DNA of 64,000 nt, from the NCBI RefSeq assembly GCF_009870125.1, contig NC_046680.1:17193501-17257500 (forward strand), read 5' to 3'. This stretch comes from Drosophila pseudoobscura (Eukaryota; Arthropoda; Insecta; Diptera; Drosophilidae). Each line of letters opens with the position of its first letter. The stretch's first letter is position 1. The notes beneath the pieces were generated by a model that saw only the letters and a list, made by a program, of their open reading frames with translations, had not been told where the DNA came from and searched no databases. Both the position numbers and the translations under genes were made by a program. Shown here piece by piece: positions 39,370-52,020 of the stretch.

Positions 39370-42002
39370 TGTAAATGTATGCAAATTAAAGTGTGCCACT
39401 TAATTAATTTGAGCCGATCGGATCGGAATTTATATAAATTGAGGTCTATGTTGATCAAAAAATCAAGTTTTGTTAGCAATTTGTGTTGTGTCTGGCTCTG
39501 TTTTGTATAGCGATCCCATTCAAATTTCATTTCAATGTAAATCACACGAAAGATACACATTTGTGGCCATAAATTGTGTCAATCTCTCGATTAGTCGAGG
39601 AAGTGATGATAGGTATTGGAATAAAGCATGTAGATACAGATACAAACAAATCTTTGATTATCTATAATTAGTAGGTCCCACAACAGTCCCACAAATACGT
39701 TAGGACAACATGCGAATGAAATATTTTAACAAAACATTTCACTCAGCGCTCATTCGATGAAGATTTCATGATTTTTTAACCCCATTCTTCTTAGCCTTCA
39801 CTTCCTTCTGCCCCAAAGGAAGGCATCAAATTTCCATTATTTCCTCAACTGCACACCTTTCATAAACTCTTTTCTTAGTACGAATACTTCCTTCATTGAC
39901 ATTTTCCTCTGTGGTTCTACTTCCAATTTTCCTGATCAACCCATAACCCTCTTCTCCACATGTGGCGCCCCTTCTGCCTTGAACAGGAACTGTCACTGGG
40001 GGGTCAATAGAAGTGCACAAAAGCGATAATTTGATTTGATTTCCATAAGGGGTAGACGACGCATTGCGTGGAAAGCGCTTCAGACTGCAATCAAATCAGT
40101 TCACATTAATTAAAAACTCAAAAGAAGCGAAAAGAAAGCAAAACACGAACGGAAAATGCACTGCAATGTGTGTACAAAGGCAACAAAACAATGGAAAGTG
40201 CTTCAGCTCAAGTGGAAAACAAAAGCTAAACGGGAAAAAGCAGACTGCCAGGCCAGGCCAGGACAGGCCAGGCCAGCCCAGCCACCATTCCCTTCCCTCC
40301 CTCTGAAAATCCCCCGATCAAAACCCCTTTTGAGGGGGTTGAAAATGTGAGTCTCGAGTGCGAGTGCGAGTGCGAGTGCGGCGGCGTCGGCGTCGGCGGC
40401 GGCGGCAACAGCAGCTGCACAGGGGAAGGGACAGGACAGAACAGCGACTGGATGTGGCACGTGGCGCAGGCGCAGTCGTCGCTGCAGGGCGAGGACCGGG
40501 GACCAGGCTGGTAAGCTGTTACATCACGCGGACTGTCCCTGTAATACAGTTACAACCTGAGATTGATGGCCCTAGCCAGACGAGAGAGATGAGCGACAGG
40601 GATGAGGAGTGACAGACTGTGATGAATTGGGCTGCCTGCCCCCCTGGCGGTACGAGTACGAGTATTCCCTCTCCCTATGCCATTTTTTGCCGTTCGATCT
40701 TTGTTCGGGATGCTAATGACGATCCTTTGGCTGTCGGCATGCATTAGCCTCATATTTCTATTCGGCATATCTGATTTTTTTTGTTGCCCAGCAATTTTAC
40801 ACTAAATCAGGCAATTTTTTACCCAATTCTGCGATCCTTTGTTTCCATTTGACACTTTTCGGATAGATTGGCAAAAAAAAAACACGGGGAAAAATAGCGT
40901 AGATACAGAAAGAGAGAATTAAGAGGTTTACGACGCATTGGAAATCGTTTTGCGGTTTATGTGTTCTCGTTTTAATGCGATTTAGAATTCCGGGTCATTT
41001 CTGGTAATTCCATTCTGGCCTATCCCTAGGGATCGGGATCCCTATACCTATCCCCAACAGAGTGACACATTACCAGCAGCTGTTAAAGTTCTGCAGGCGC
41101 ACAGCACGCGACAGTTGTTCGTGTCGGGCGCTGCCGCTCTTTCACGTTTTCTTCGACTTTCGTCCTGCTGTGCGCCTTGTGGGAAAATTCAGCAGCTTGG
41201 TGCAACATGAGGTCGTCCTAATCGATTGGGTATTTGGGTAGTTTCTGGAGGAAACTCCCGGCCAGAGACAGACAACGCTGCACTGCCGACCTGGCTCTAA
41301 CTGAAGCGCAAAGATCGTTGATCCATTTTGCACGCACTGCTGCCTCGAAACTGAAATCGAACTGCACTCAACACTCGGGCACACGCAAGTAGAAACACAC
41401 ACCCGCGGACATGCGTGCCAATCAAAATGATGATGTGAAAATATTTGTTCATTGGGCATGTCGTTTTCATTTCAGTCCTAATGGCTCCATCTCGCATCAC
41501 ATCTCCCATCAACAGCTCTCGACTCTTGGCAACAGGTGAGCCCGGAGTCGGAGTCGGCCCGAAATTTCTTTGGCCCTAATTGTCATGGGCCACTGAAGCG
41601 CAACGCCCGAAAGCCGATCTTAATGTTGATTATCCGACGAATGTGTGTAATTTTTGTGAAATTAATATCCGGTCGGTCCGACCTTGGGTCTTCCATCTCT
41701 CCTTCCCCCATCCCCTTACCAAACTCTCCTTCATCTTTGCCACAGCGTTTTCCTTTAATTATATTTAAAAGCATTTATCAGCCCGGAGAAAACGGGCCAA
41801 AGAATAAGAACAACTGTGTCAACATATGTTCTCCCCTCGCCTCGATTTTATTCACCGTCTGTCGCATGCTATCTTTTGTGTCGCAGATACTCGTACAAAA
41901 AGATACAAAATTAGTACCTACATACTGCAAGCGCAGCTCTTGTTCGGAGACATTCGAAATTCGGCTGTTGAAATTCGCTTCTGGGACGCCCTCAAAATGT
42001 GG
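39370..42002. other. Intergenic; possible upstream exon or promoter near 41.1-41.5 kb
   Basis: Simple repeats stand at 40348-40378 (GAGTGC) and 40380-40405 (GGCGTC). CAACAG followed by GTGAGC at about 41530-41541 looks like a splice donor and could end a 5' UTR exon of the PDZ gene at 52021, whose first coding exon begins at an acceptor. No coding frame is convincing. Confidence 0.35.
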
Positions 42003-42074
42003 GCCTCTTTAGCTCAGTGGCAGAGCACTGGTCTTGTAAACCAGGGGTCGTGAGTTCAATCCTCACAGGAGGCA
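42003..42074 (+). tRNA. tRNA-Thr (anticodon TGT)
   Basis: A 72-base cloverleaf with the same arms, TGT anticodon and B box as the other copies. It stands alone, 3.9 kb or more from any coding exon. The first clear T run downstream is near 42153. Confidence 0.94.
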
Positions 42075-44254
42075 TTTCCCAAGATTCCGCGCTCCCATCC
42101 CCATTACCATACCATCACATGTATCTGATGGGATGGTGGGAGTCGCGCGAGTGCTTTTTTGCACATGTTTGACTAATGGAAAGATAAGATACCTTTCGAA
42201 AGTAATGTCTGTCAATGGTAGAGGATTAGTTATATTATGTATCCCTGCTATTCGATTCATAGAAGTGTCTTGGGAAATCTTTAAAGGTATTGAAAAGCGG
42301 CTGAAGCCCCTCCGTTTAAAGATCCTTTGTGCTACCGTGACAATCCTCTTCCTTCCGTCAGCTTCTTTATTACCTCTAGCTCATTCCATTTGTCTGTTCC
42401 ATCCACGGATCGAGTGGTGCACCTGTCCCACTAGTCGAAGGACTTTCAAGCGTTCCAGATATGCGCTCGAGTTCCGCTCTCATTCGTGCTCGGTTAATAC
42501 CCAAATTGCAGTTAGTGACACAATTTATGTTGTCTCGCGATCTTCGAAATGCTCCATGGACACGCACACCTCGGGAGTGGGGAAGGGGAACGGGAACGGG
42601 AGCAGGGTAGAAGAGACACGAAACATGTCTCCAGGTAGCTGCAGAGCAGAGTGTTTTCTTTATGGCTTTTCATTTGTGGCATAAATTCAGTTTTAATTGA
42701 GGTTACAACTGGGCTACTTGTTTGGGGATCGAAATTCCATCCACTTGGCATAAATTACAGCATACAAAACCCGACCCCTCCCTCGCCTACCGCCAGAGTC
42801 GTCTCCGTTCTGTTTTCAAGTGCCACACAAATGTTCGAATTTATTATGTTTGCTGTGGCCTTTGCCCCCGCAATCTCGTTCTGGGAATCCGAGAGTGGAA
42901 ACCCAAAGCAGGTCGAGTTTTTCCAGGCACTTGCGGTCTTCTCTTTTTCCCTTTTTTGTTGATGTTTTCCTTCGCTTGGGATGGAAATGGAAAACCATAA
43001 AAAGTGTAGCCATGTATAACTGACAGCGACAAGTGATTTTCCTTTGTTTTCCCTCCACTTCTTCTTCTTTTTTATGGAGAGGAAGTGTTGTTTCTTTGGT
43101 TAAATTATTTTTGGCAGGCAGCAAATACCTCTTCGATTCGAATCTCCATTCTGGCTGGCCGACAAAGTCTCTTCTTTCTATCGACCGCTGGAGAAACGAA
43201 AGACTGAAGCGACGAACGCTTATGGTAATGAGCTAACAGTTTTTGGTCTATTTTGTAATACGAGACCCATAGACCCCGGTCCAGCGGCACAACGGTAAAG
43301 CACATTTCACTCTCCAGCTTTTTGGTATACAACACTCGTATCCATATTTTGCGATGGGCTGGCCCGCACTTTTGTCGGGTTGTTTTGATTTATAGCCAGA
43401 CGGGGCCGCACATTAGCTAATCGAAACGATATCAACTCGAAAAAGTTTCGCAATTAGTAGGGTCGTGTGGAATGGTGGGGTGGGGTGGGATGTCGAGCAC
43501 TTTAAGCGCGTGAGAGGCGCATGCGTAATCCTTTTTTTTCCTTTTTTTTTCATTTGTATAATTTTGATTTATGTGTGCTCTTGAATTTTGGTTGTTGTGT
43601 TTCTATTTTGGGCTACATTTAATGGATGGAAATACAATCAACGCCAGCAGCAACAGCAACCCCTACACACCACGATCCCACCCTATCATATCAGATCCCA
43701 TCGTGTCCTATCCCTCGCACCGGGTGAAGGGGTTCTTCGGGATTGTTGTGATCATTTTAATTGACTTTGCGCACGAGCGCATTCACTGGAGCGTTGCACA
43801 CTGACGAGAGATAAGAGTGAGTGCACCACCATGTGTCCGCCTGGCGATGACGCAACTGGAGCGGCAGGCAAATGAGCAAGGCAATCCCAAGATGCGGCAG
43901 TGCAGTCGTAAAAATCTCGGATGCTGCAGCAGCGCAGCCGCGACAGCTGTCAAAATATCCAAGACACCCACAAGAGAAGAGCAAGAGCCAAGGCGAGGCG
44001 AGGGAGTGGGGTTCAATGCACTGGAACTCTATTAACCATTATAATCACCATCGGGTCGCGTCTGGCCCAATAAATCCACAGACACACAGCCCAGTGCACT
44101 TCGCTCTCTCCCTGTCGCGCTCGCGCTCTCTCTCGCGCTCTCCCTCTCAGCACAAAATCATCCACCCAGGCGAACGCCGAGAGAGAAGAGGAGAGTTAGC
44201 TCAAACGAAAAATCTGACTCGTAGAGCGGGAATTATAAACACGAGTATCTACAA
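42075..44254. other. Non-coding stretch
   Basis: Contains only short unbiased frames, GGGAACGG repeats near 42582-42600 and T-rich runs near 43535-43550. Possibly part of a large 5' intron of the PDZ gene. Confidence 0.35.
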
Positions 44255-44888
44255 ACATGATCATATTAATAGGTACACACACCAACGTAAACTTTAAAAT
44301 AACAGAAAAGGGTTTTATTCAATATTTTAAATTTCAAATTAGCTCTCACTTATTATATATAAAAGAAAAGAGATCCATTTGTACTTCATAGTCAATGTCA
44401 GGCTGATCACTTCAAGTATTTTTATGAAAAAAGTTTGTAAACTGATTATCATTTCTTTTTTGTATAGTTAGTATTTACTAGTTGGCATCATGTCTTATAG
44501 AGTAACTAGGCCAATTTCAAACTTTAATTGTTTGGCCCTCAAAAATCTTTAGCAAAAGTTTGCCTCATGGATATATTTTTTTTTAAACATAAATATTCTG
44601 TACCATAAGAAAGAAAAAAAAGAGAAAATACTAATAATTTGTTTATTTTTAGACTGTAGATAAAAAAATAGTTCTTAAATGGCCAAAAAGACAAGAGTTT
44701 CGAAATTATTCACCTTGTATTTACGTATTATATTGATAAAAATCGATAAAAACTCTGGTATTCTGCAGTTTCCATGTCTCATTTATTTGTCGCGGTACTG
44801 CCACCAATTGACATTTTTAAAACTTAAAGTACGATAAAACTGATTATAACTGAAAAATTTCAAGGTGTACCTATTAATATGATCATGT
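44255..44888. mobile_element. 634-bp element with 24-bp perfect terminal inverted repeats
   Basis: 44255-44278 and 44865-44888 are exact reverse complements over 24 bases (ACATGATCATATTAATAGG... on the left). The interior is AT-rich, has no open frame of note, and differs in composition from the GC-richer flanks. This is the build of a non-autonomous DNA transposon (MITE). I see no clear target-site duplication, and the ends may extend a few bases further with mismatches. The family is not recognised. Confidence 0.6.
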
Positions 44889-47800
44889 GTGTACGTACCT
44901 TATTCCACCACCAGAGAGTAAATGTGCGCCTGCGTTCGCTGCGCTACTGATCAAGCCATGAAATTCAGTCTTAAAACAGACGCGACCAACAACGTTGTGG
45001 CTCTCGCTCTTCGTGGTATATCGTTTCGCTTCGTTTCGTTTCGTGCTGTCGGCTGCGCCTGCGCCTGCGCGACTTTTGAACCTTCTTCAATCAGCAATCC
45101 AGTGGTAGAGCGAGAGAAGGAGAGACAACTAACTCCTACGCCTGCGCCGCTGTCTATGTGTGTGAGTGTGTTTGTTCAGTTATTTCAAGAGTAAATTTCC
45201 TGTGTCCGCCCGGAGGAAGGCTCTATAAACAAAGGAAACACAGTCTTAATTCAACGGAAAACCAACGGAAATAATTAAGCGAAAAAATTAAAAATATAAT
45301 TAACAACAAATCTGTGCCGCTCGCTTTTTAGTGACGGTCGCAATGCGGTTTTAAATGCCTATCCAAGCCGAAACCAAACAATCGGCCTAAACATCGACAT
45401 CATTGATTTATGTCTCAAGTGTAAATAATTGGCACAAAAGACCAAATTGAGGCTTTCCTCCCTGCCCTGCCCGGCCATGCCCTGCCCTGCCATGTCCCAT
45501 TCCATCGCCAATCAAATGCAATGAAATGAAATGTTTCCATTGACTCTTGTGCACATTTGAGAGCGCTTCCATTGTTCGGTTATTGGTTAAGCCCCTGCCG
45601 ATCCGATCCGTGCTCCGAAACAGTTTCCAACAATCGTCGAAATCACTTGCTGAAATCGAAAGGTTCATCATCGAATCAATTGTCGCTGGCTTAGTGCATT
45701 CTAAATACTCGTACAGTGCAAACAAACCTCAGCGCCAAACGAGGTCGTCACAGCAATAATAATGATGATGGAGCAATTTTCCCCCGGCGTATTGGGGCCT
45801 CTGCTGGAAGGCCACTCCTCCCAAAGATCTTCTATTGGCACCTGCCTTACATAATCCCCTCTACTCTCCGTGAATGGTTCTGTTCTGATATCTGAATATT
45901 TATGGTGGAGGGACTTTCAGATCTGCCACCTTATCATAACAAAAGAGTTGGAGAAAATTGAAATCTCATAAATAAATTACTTGGCTGGCGTCGGTCGGGT
46001 TGGCCATTAAAACACGATTTGCCTTCTTGACGTGGCTTAGATAAGCGGCAAACAGTCGGACGGCAATCAAGTTCAAAGTTTCTCGCAAAAACTGATTCAC
46101 TGATGAGGTTGGAGCCTCTATTGGCATTCCTAAGCAGCGGCAATCAATCAGTCAAATATGTATGAGTCGCCGTCGGAGTATCCGATCTCTGACCATATAA
46201 TTACATATGAAGTCTCTGCGGTTGGATCACGATCTCAGGTTCTGTCTGAAACGTTCTGTTCCGTTCCGATCTCTGGGTTCTAGTGGATTCGGGGTAAATG
46301 CAGTGGCAGGTTCTCCTGTATCCATTCCTCCCTGCATCTCGGATTTGTCATTAATTTTAATTAGATATTTCCTTTTGGGAATCGTTGAATGCATTTGAAT
46401 AACAATTGTTCGCTCTAACCGAATTGTGTGTTTCTATTTCCATTTCTTCATTGAAATTCGAGACCAAACCCTTTATCGACTTGACAGGATGTCTAGGCCG
46501 GCTCTCTGGAGAGGTTTATTTACATATTCTTCGGAATCTTCTGCTGGTTTGCCTTTGACTTTTGTCTGCTTTTTGATGTTTTCAATGCTAACAACCTAAT
46601 CAAAGTTTGGTTGTGTTTTAGGTATTTGTTGATATGTAAATTTGTGGATGGCTGTATTTTATTTTTATGTGGGCTTCAGGTCGTGTCTGTGCGTGGACGA
46701 AGATGCAACAGGGGACTGTGTGCCGCCTTTTGTTTTTGGCTACTCGACTCGTAACTGGGAATAGAAAGCCCCAGATTTGAGATAACTTTGCATACATCTT
46801 CATGCTGTGTGTGTGCGTAATATCTCTAACTGTTTCGGCTTGGGGTTTCACTTTCATTCAGCCGAGAAGCTGTAACAATTAAAATGAGAGTAGCCAGTCT
46901 CCATTCCAAAAATAAACCAAGCCAAGCCATTGATTTCGAATTCGCTTTCGTTGCGATATGAACGTATTTCCGATCAGCAGATCAGGCCAGGCTAGGCCAT
47001 GGGCAATTTGCACTTTCCTAGCCTCCGATCTGAGTCTGGTATTAAGCCGACTTTCTAGAATTGATTTGCATAGATGATTTGTCCAGTGCGGAGACTTTCA
47101 CGACCCCAATCTGCACTGCCAGCCAGCAGAGAGTTGAGCAGCTGACATTCTAACTGTGAGCGAGCGATATTCACTCAGACATTTACTAGTATACGAGAAT
47201 AATTGCCCACTGAAATGATGGGCAATTATCAGCTGACATGACGGCAACAGCTGCACAACAAACAACTAGTACGGTACTCCTTCAATGGAAAGAACAAAGG
47301 AAACCTACCTGTTTTCTTGTTTTAAGGAGTACGAGAAAAAAGAGCAAAATTTGTAGAATGCTGTTTTATCCGCTTAGTGTTCCAAGTGTAAGCTTCACTG
47401 TGCATTCGATTTTCAAGTCGAATTTAGCGAATTCTCACAAAACAAAGAATGCCCACCGCAGTACGAGCATTCCACGATAAAGAGAGGCTTCACTGTACGC
47501 GTTATGAACACGTTCACCTACTTACAAGCATTAACCCTCCTATAATAGCAATCAATTGAAGACCTGAGCAACAAAGAATTCTGGTATCAGCAGGTACTGA
47601 GTATAAGAACAACATAGCAAGTGAGGAAGCCAACGACCTCTAAGGCAATGCCACTCAAAGAGATAACTCTTCTAGCCCAACATAAGCCCCGAAAACAACA
47701 ACAAAATCTCCGTATTTATGTCAAGTACATTAAGCTTATTCTCAGCCAGATGCCGGTCTCCAGTATGATCTTTACTGGTCCATTTCGTAGGCTATGTACC

Positions 47801-48239
47801 AGGCAGCCTCCGAGTGTGATTAAAATTATCAATGCCGCGGCCTGCCTTAGTGACACTTGTTCACATATGTGTAAACGACAAGCCATGCCAATTGTTGGGT
47901 ACATTTGTATCTGCGAATGTGTGTGAAACGATACAAATATCAGCTCATAAATTACTTAAACACATACCATACCCAGCGGGGACGCAGGTGTTTTGTTTGG
48001 AAACTACGACCGAGCAGGGTTAAGGTTTCAAAGAAAACCCCAATAAAACAAAAAAGCAAAACAACCTTTTTTCGTCATTGCCCCCTTGGGGCCAAATGTT
48101 TATTCATAAAGGTTGTTAATAACTGAATTAAGCTAATTTTAATAATTATATGGACCTTGCTGACAATTTGCAACCCATGAAATACATTCAAAATTAGCGT
48201 AAATATATTTTAAATGAAAATAAAAAGAAAATTGGCAGT
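44889..48239. other. Non-coding stretch
   Basis: CTATAAA at 45220-45226 is a possible TATA box, and the sequence after it is rich in AAC/GAAA as in fly 5' UTRs, so an upstream promoter of the PDZ gene is possible. Nothing here supports a coding gene. Confidence 0.3.
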
Positions 48240-48311
48240 TGCCTCCTGTGAGGATTGAACTCACGACCCCTGGTTTACAAGACCAGTGCTCTGCCACTGA
48301 GCTAAAGAGGC
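48240..48311 (-). tRNA. tRNA-Thr (anticodon TGT)
   Basis: A 72-base cloverleaf on the minus strand, identical to the 34817 and 42003 copies. TTTT followed by TTTTT lies about 10-20 bases downstream of its 3' end. Confidence 0.95.
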
Positions 48312-50615
48312 CTCTGCTTGACGGGCGTCCGATGGCCCATAGCATTTACGCGCTAACAGAATGCTTCTTAACAGAATTCTGGAAAAGCTTAACAGAGACC
48401 ATACGATGTATGTAAATAAAGTGTTAAGTTTGCTGGAGCTCTCAGGGCGATTCTTCATTTGCATTAAGCCAAGCGTCACAGCATTAAATCGAGTTTTTTA
48501 TATAAATGTACGTGCTATAGTATACACATACTATTGTTAGAACCAGGTGTCATCTCCATTTAAGCAATTGAGCAATTTAATTTGCATTGTTCCACAAGCT
48601 GCGGGGGCGAACACTGGCTGGCACTGAGCTCATCTCGCAACAATTTTGTAGGCGCGTTCGAAACTAAATAAACAGGCTTGGGGCCCAACAGAAGAAGTGG
48701 CGTGGCAAGATACGCCTTCTAAATACATTAGAGAATGTGTATAGAGAGAAGAGGGGAGATTTTGTAAATTGGATTTTGATTTTGTTTCTCTACATCGGAT
48801 TTTCATATGTACAAGTTCTATTGGATGTGTGGGAAGTGTGTGTTTTAAAAACCCATAATAATATTAATGACAAGACTGACATCTCAACGGCATGCATATG
48901 ATATGGACCTATAGAGAGCCAGGCAGGCATCGAATACTGATTGAGATCTCTGCTGATTGGAATTTATGATCTGCAACAGAATCGCAGTTAGAGTCAACGT
49001 CTCCGATCCCGTGGAGACCTTGGCCGACAAGTTAGGCGACATGAGATTCCGCTGGAATCTAGACACAAATGATACACGGGAAAAACGGAATAAACGTGTC
49101 ATCGTTTTGTGGTTTTTGGGTCATTTGGTGTGTGCGTTAAGCCAAAGCGGAGCACCCAACGGCACGTCCAATGGCTGATAAAGTCGCATGGGATCTCTCG
49201 ACTAGACCGAAATTCGGATTCGAACAAGTTTCACTTGCCACCTCGACCTGCCACTTGCTACTTGCCACTGTCCAGTGGACATCGTTCCAGTTGCTTGGCC
49301 ATCATCATCATCGTCATCGTGGAAAATGCAATTTGCAACTTGAATTTAAGAGTACAGTCCGGGTAGTACGTATCACAATTTGCAGCTTGTTCTTGGCTTG
49401 AAACATTGTTTCGGTACCTTGAGCCAAATTGCTTCATAAACTTGGCTTTTTGTCATGTTTCTATGGCTGTCTCCCTCTTTGGGTTACAGTCGGACGCCGG
49501 AAACGTGCGAAACGTAAATGTAGACTAATGGAAATGATTATAGAGCTGACTGTACTTCAAACGATAGAGATGGACTCGTGAGGGGATCGTGTAGATCTTG
49601 AGGGAATTTTAAACAATATTGATCCGAGTCGCTAGTTCACAAATGCTCTGCTGTTCGAATATGTTCTCCGCCCTGTCGTATCCTTTACAGCTCACGTAAC
49701 CATCTCCATTAACTTAATTATTAGGCACTTGTACTTGTTCTTGCCCTGGTTGCGCTTCAGTGGCTTCAGCGCCCACATGCACGAGGCCTGGGAAACACCT
49801 CTGCCCGAGCTGGCAGTCGCTGCACTTGCTCTCGTTCTTATTAAATGGGAGAGAAGACAAAAGGAGAACCCTTCAAAGTTGGCCACGCAAATTCAAGAAT
49901 AATAATTACATGCATATAAGGTAGCTCCCAATGGCTGTGTCTGCATATAGAATACTCGTAGTTGAACGATCTTCATGCCTGACAGACTTTTCCCACAGCC
50001 ACCACAGTAACCGACACTGCTGCAATTTGGCGATAGTTTACCTGCCAGATACCCCTGGCGTATTCTTGCTAGATTCCTCTTAGATCCCCTTAATTTCAGC
50101 TCATTAGCAAAGCGATCTAACAAACTTCAGCCAGCGACAGATCCGAATCCGACTGCTAATGTGCGAGTACTCGGCGGGGCTTTCGTTCAGGCCAGATCTA
50201 GCCCATAATTAGACACTAAAGCGGAATTAGATTAATGATAGGCCCACATTGGGTGAGCTAACCAAAACAACTCAGCCCCACTCCTCTCGCCGCGGCTTTT
50301 CCCAGGTAGTTCCTGTCCCAGCACGCAATCCCAGAGATAGGCCCCAAAAGACAGACCCAGACAACATGCTGATGGAGGTCTTAGCTAAATTTTGTAGAAC
50401 GCTGCTCGAAGCGTTGCCAGCATGATGATTATTCCCCAAGACTAATGACTTACTTGCTCCCAAGCAAAATATTACAATGTCAAAGTGATGTTATTAGATA
50501 AAGATGATACGGATACAAGAGACTGAGCAGAGGAAGCTGCACACTTGGCTTTAAGTACTAGTAAATTCTGAATAGAACAGAAAACAGAAAAAGACAGAAA
50601 ACTAGAAAAAGGAGC
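48312..50615. other. Non-coding stretch
   Basis: Short open frames only, with no codon bias. CACTTGC and CCACTTGC near-repeats occur at about 49229-49268. Confidence 0.35.
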
Positions 50616-50620
50616 AAAAA
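50616..50620 (-). terminator. Pol III terminator of the 5S gene
   Basis: The minus strand has TTTTT beginning 12 bases after the 5S 3' end, the standard Pol III stop signal. Confidence 0.65.
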
Positions 50621-50631
50621 GTTTGCTGACA

Positions 50632-50751
50632 AGGCCAACAACACGCGGTGTTCCCAAGCGGTCCCCCATCTAAGTACTAACCGCGCCCGACGCTGCTTAA
50701 TTTCGGTGATCGGACGAGAACCGATGTATTCAGCGTAGTATGGTCGTTGGC
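50632..50751 (-). rRNA. 5S ribosomal RNA gene, isolated full-length copy
   Basis: Read on the minus strand, the 120 bases begin GCCAACGACCATACTACGC and end CGTGTTGTTGGCCT. Against the Drosophila 5S sequence as I remember it, only position 15 differs (T for C). The terminal stem (GCCAACGAC with GTTGTTGGC) and the internal control region (box A, intermediate element, box C around positions 50-90) are intact. Length is exactly that of fly 5S rRNA. Fly 5S genes normally sit in one large tandem array; here there is a single copy. Confidence 0.93.
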
Positions 50752-50773
50752 GAAAGTCGTCCGCTGGAACTTC

Positions 50774-50780
50774 AATTATA
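50774..50780 (-). promoter_or_regulatory. TATA-like element of the 5S gene
   Basis: The minus strand reads TATAATT at -29 to -23 from the 5S start. Insect 5S genes need a TATA-like box at about -30 as well as the internal control region, so this supports a working promoter. Confidence 0.6.
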
Positions 50781-52020
50781 AGCCACAAAAGCTCACTTTT
50801 CGAGAGCTTTTTCAACGAAAGTTTTACCCATTTGTTCTAGGTCGGTGGGTGGTCTTGTTCTTCACACTGTTTTCCATAGAACTCGTTTTTCTACCGCTTT
50901 AGAGGCCAATAAAAGCCGAGATAACGGTGTTTGGCAAGCCCTTTGCTCCATTCGTATGAGATACATTTTCTACGAGTATGTCACCAGTATCTATGACAAT
51001 TGCATCCGCCGTGCAGGCCATGTACGCGTATGAATGGAAGGGCTTTGTCTTCCGAAGCCGACAAAGGCAAAATAAACAAGTGAAAACCCATACAGGGAAG
51101 AGTGAAAAAGAGTTGCCGTTGTCTTTGCCGGCACATTAAGTAATGTGATCTATGCAACCTCATCTGTGAGATTGTATCTCCCAGAGCGTCTATCTTGCGG
51201 CTGTGCGAATCTGCATATCGAATGCATTTCTTTGTTGTGCCCTGCCACTGCCACTGCCACCACCGAAAGTGCGTCCACAGCAACACCAGAGCTCATTTGC
51301 ATATGATGAACATTTCTTTCCGCCACTCTCCCCTCGTACTCGCAATATGAATGATATGATGGAACGAAATCTTGACACATGGGAGGAAGGAAGGTTCTTT
51401 TTCTCGCCTAATTAAACTGGCTTCACCGAATCGTAAATGTAACGTGCCAAAGTTGTTAAGAGCAGCGAACCGAAAATTGCACAAGCACACACACGAGAAC
51501 CCTACCCCACAAGAGTGGAGTGTTCCGACTAAAAGGTACCCTCTAACTAGTGAGATTTGAAAAATGATTTGAAGGGAAACGAAACTCCTCTGGCCAGAGG
51601 TATACAGAATGAATACTCGTATGCAAATACAGATTATTGGGAAACAGAAAGCTGTCATAGGTTCTGGGCTATATCTTTGGCCATATCTTATCTTTATATT
51701 TTAGTATACCCTCATATGCCATAATATTGAGGGGCTTAACAAGCAGATACACATACATGTATACATGTATGTATGTATCTGTCTGGCAATTGTTTTTGTC
51801 TTGCGAAGCGGAACGCAAATTAAAGTGACTTTGAGGAGGCTACAGCCTGGGCCTGTCTGGTGGGGCTGTCCACTTGCCAGGCGAAAAGTTCAAAGTGCAC
51901 TCACAGATACATCACTGTCAACTTACCCAACCCAAACACACTGCACTACCATCCAGCATGCCACTTAATGTTGCTCTCTTGTGTCTCTCTTTTGCAGTGC
52001 TGAGCTGAGCGATTTCCATC
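50781..52020. other. Non-coding; ends in the acceptor of the PDZ gene's first coding exon
   Basis: ATGTATGTATACATG-type repeats occur near 51752-51778. TTTTGCAG at about 51990-51997 is a strong 3' splice site, so the 23 bases before the ATG at 52021 are 5' UTR and at least one further 5' exon exists upstream. Confidence 0.45.

Noticed and set aside
41536-42684. Open frames of 158 and 183 codons around the third tRNA gene
   Set aside because: One stops just before the tRNA, and neither has GC-ending codon preference or a recognisable motif.
47238-47926. Short frames in the 47-kb region as small genes
   Set aside because: No bias, no domain and no promoter or splice context beyond chance.
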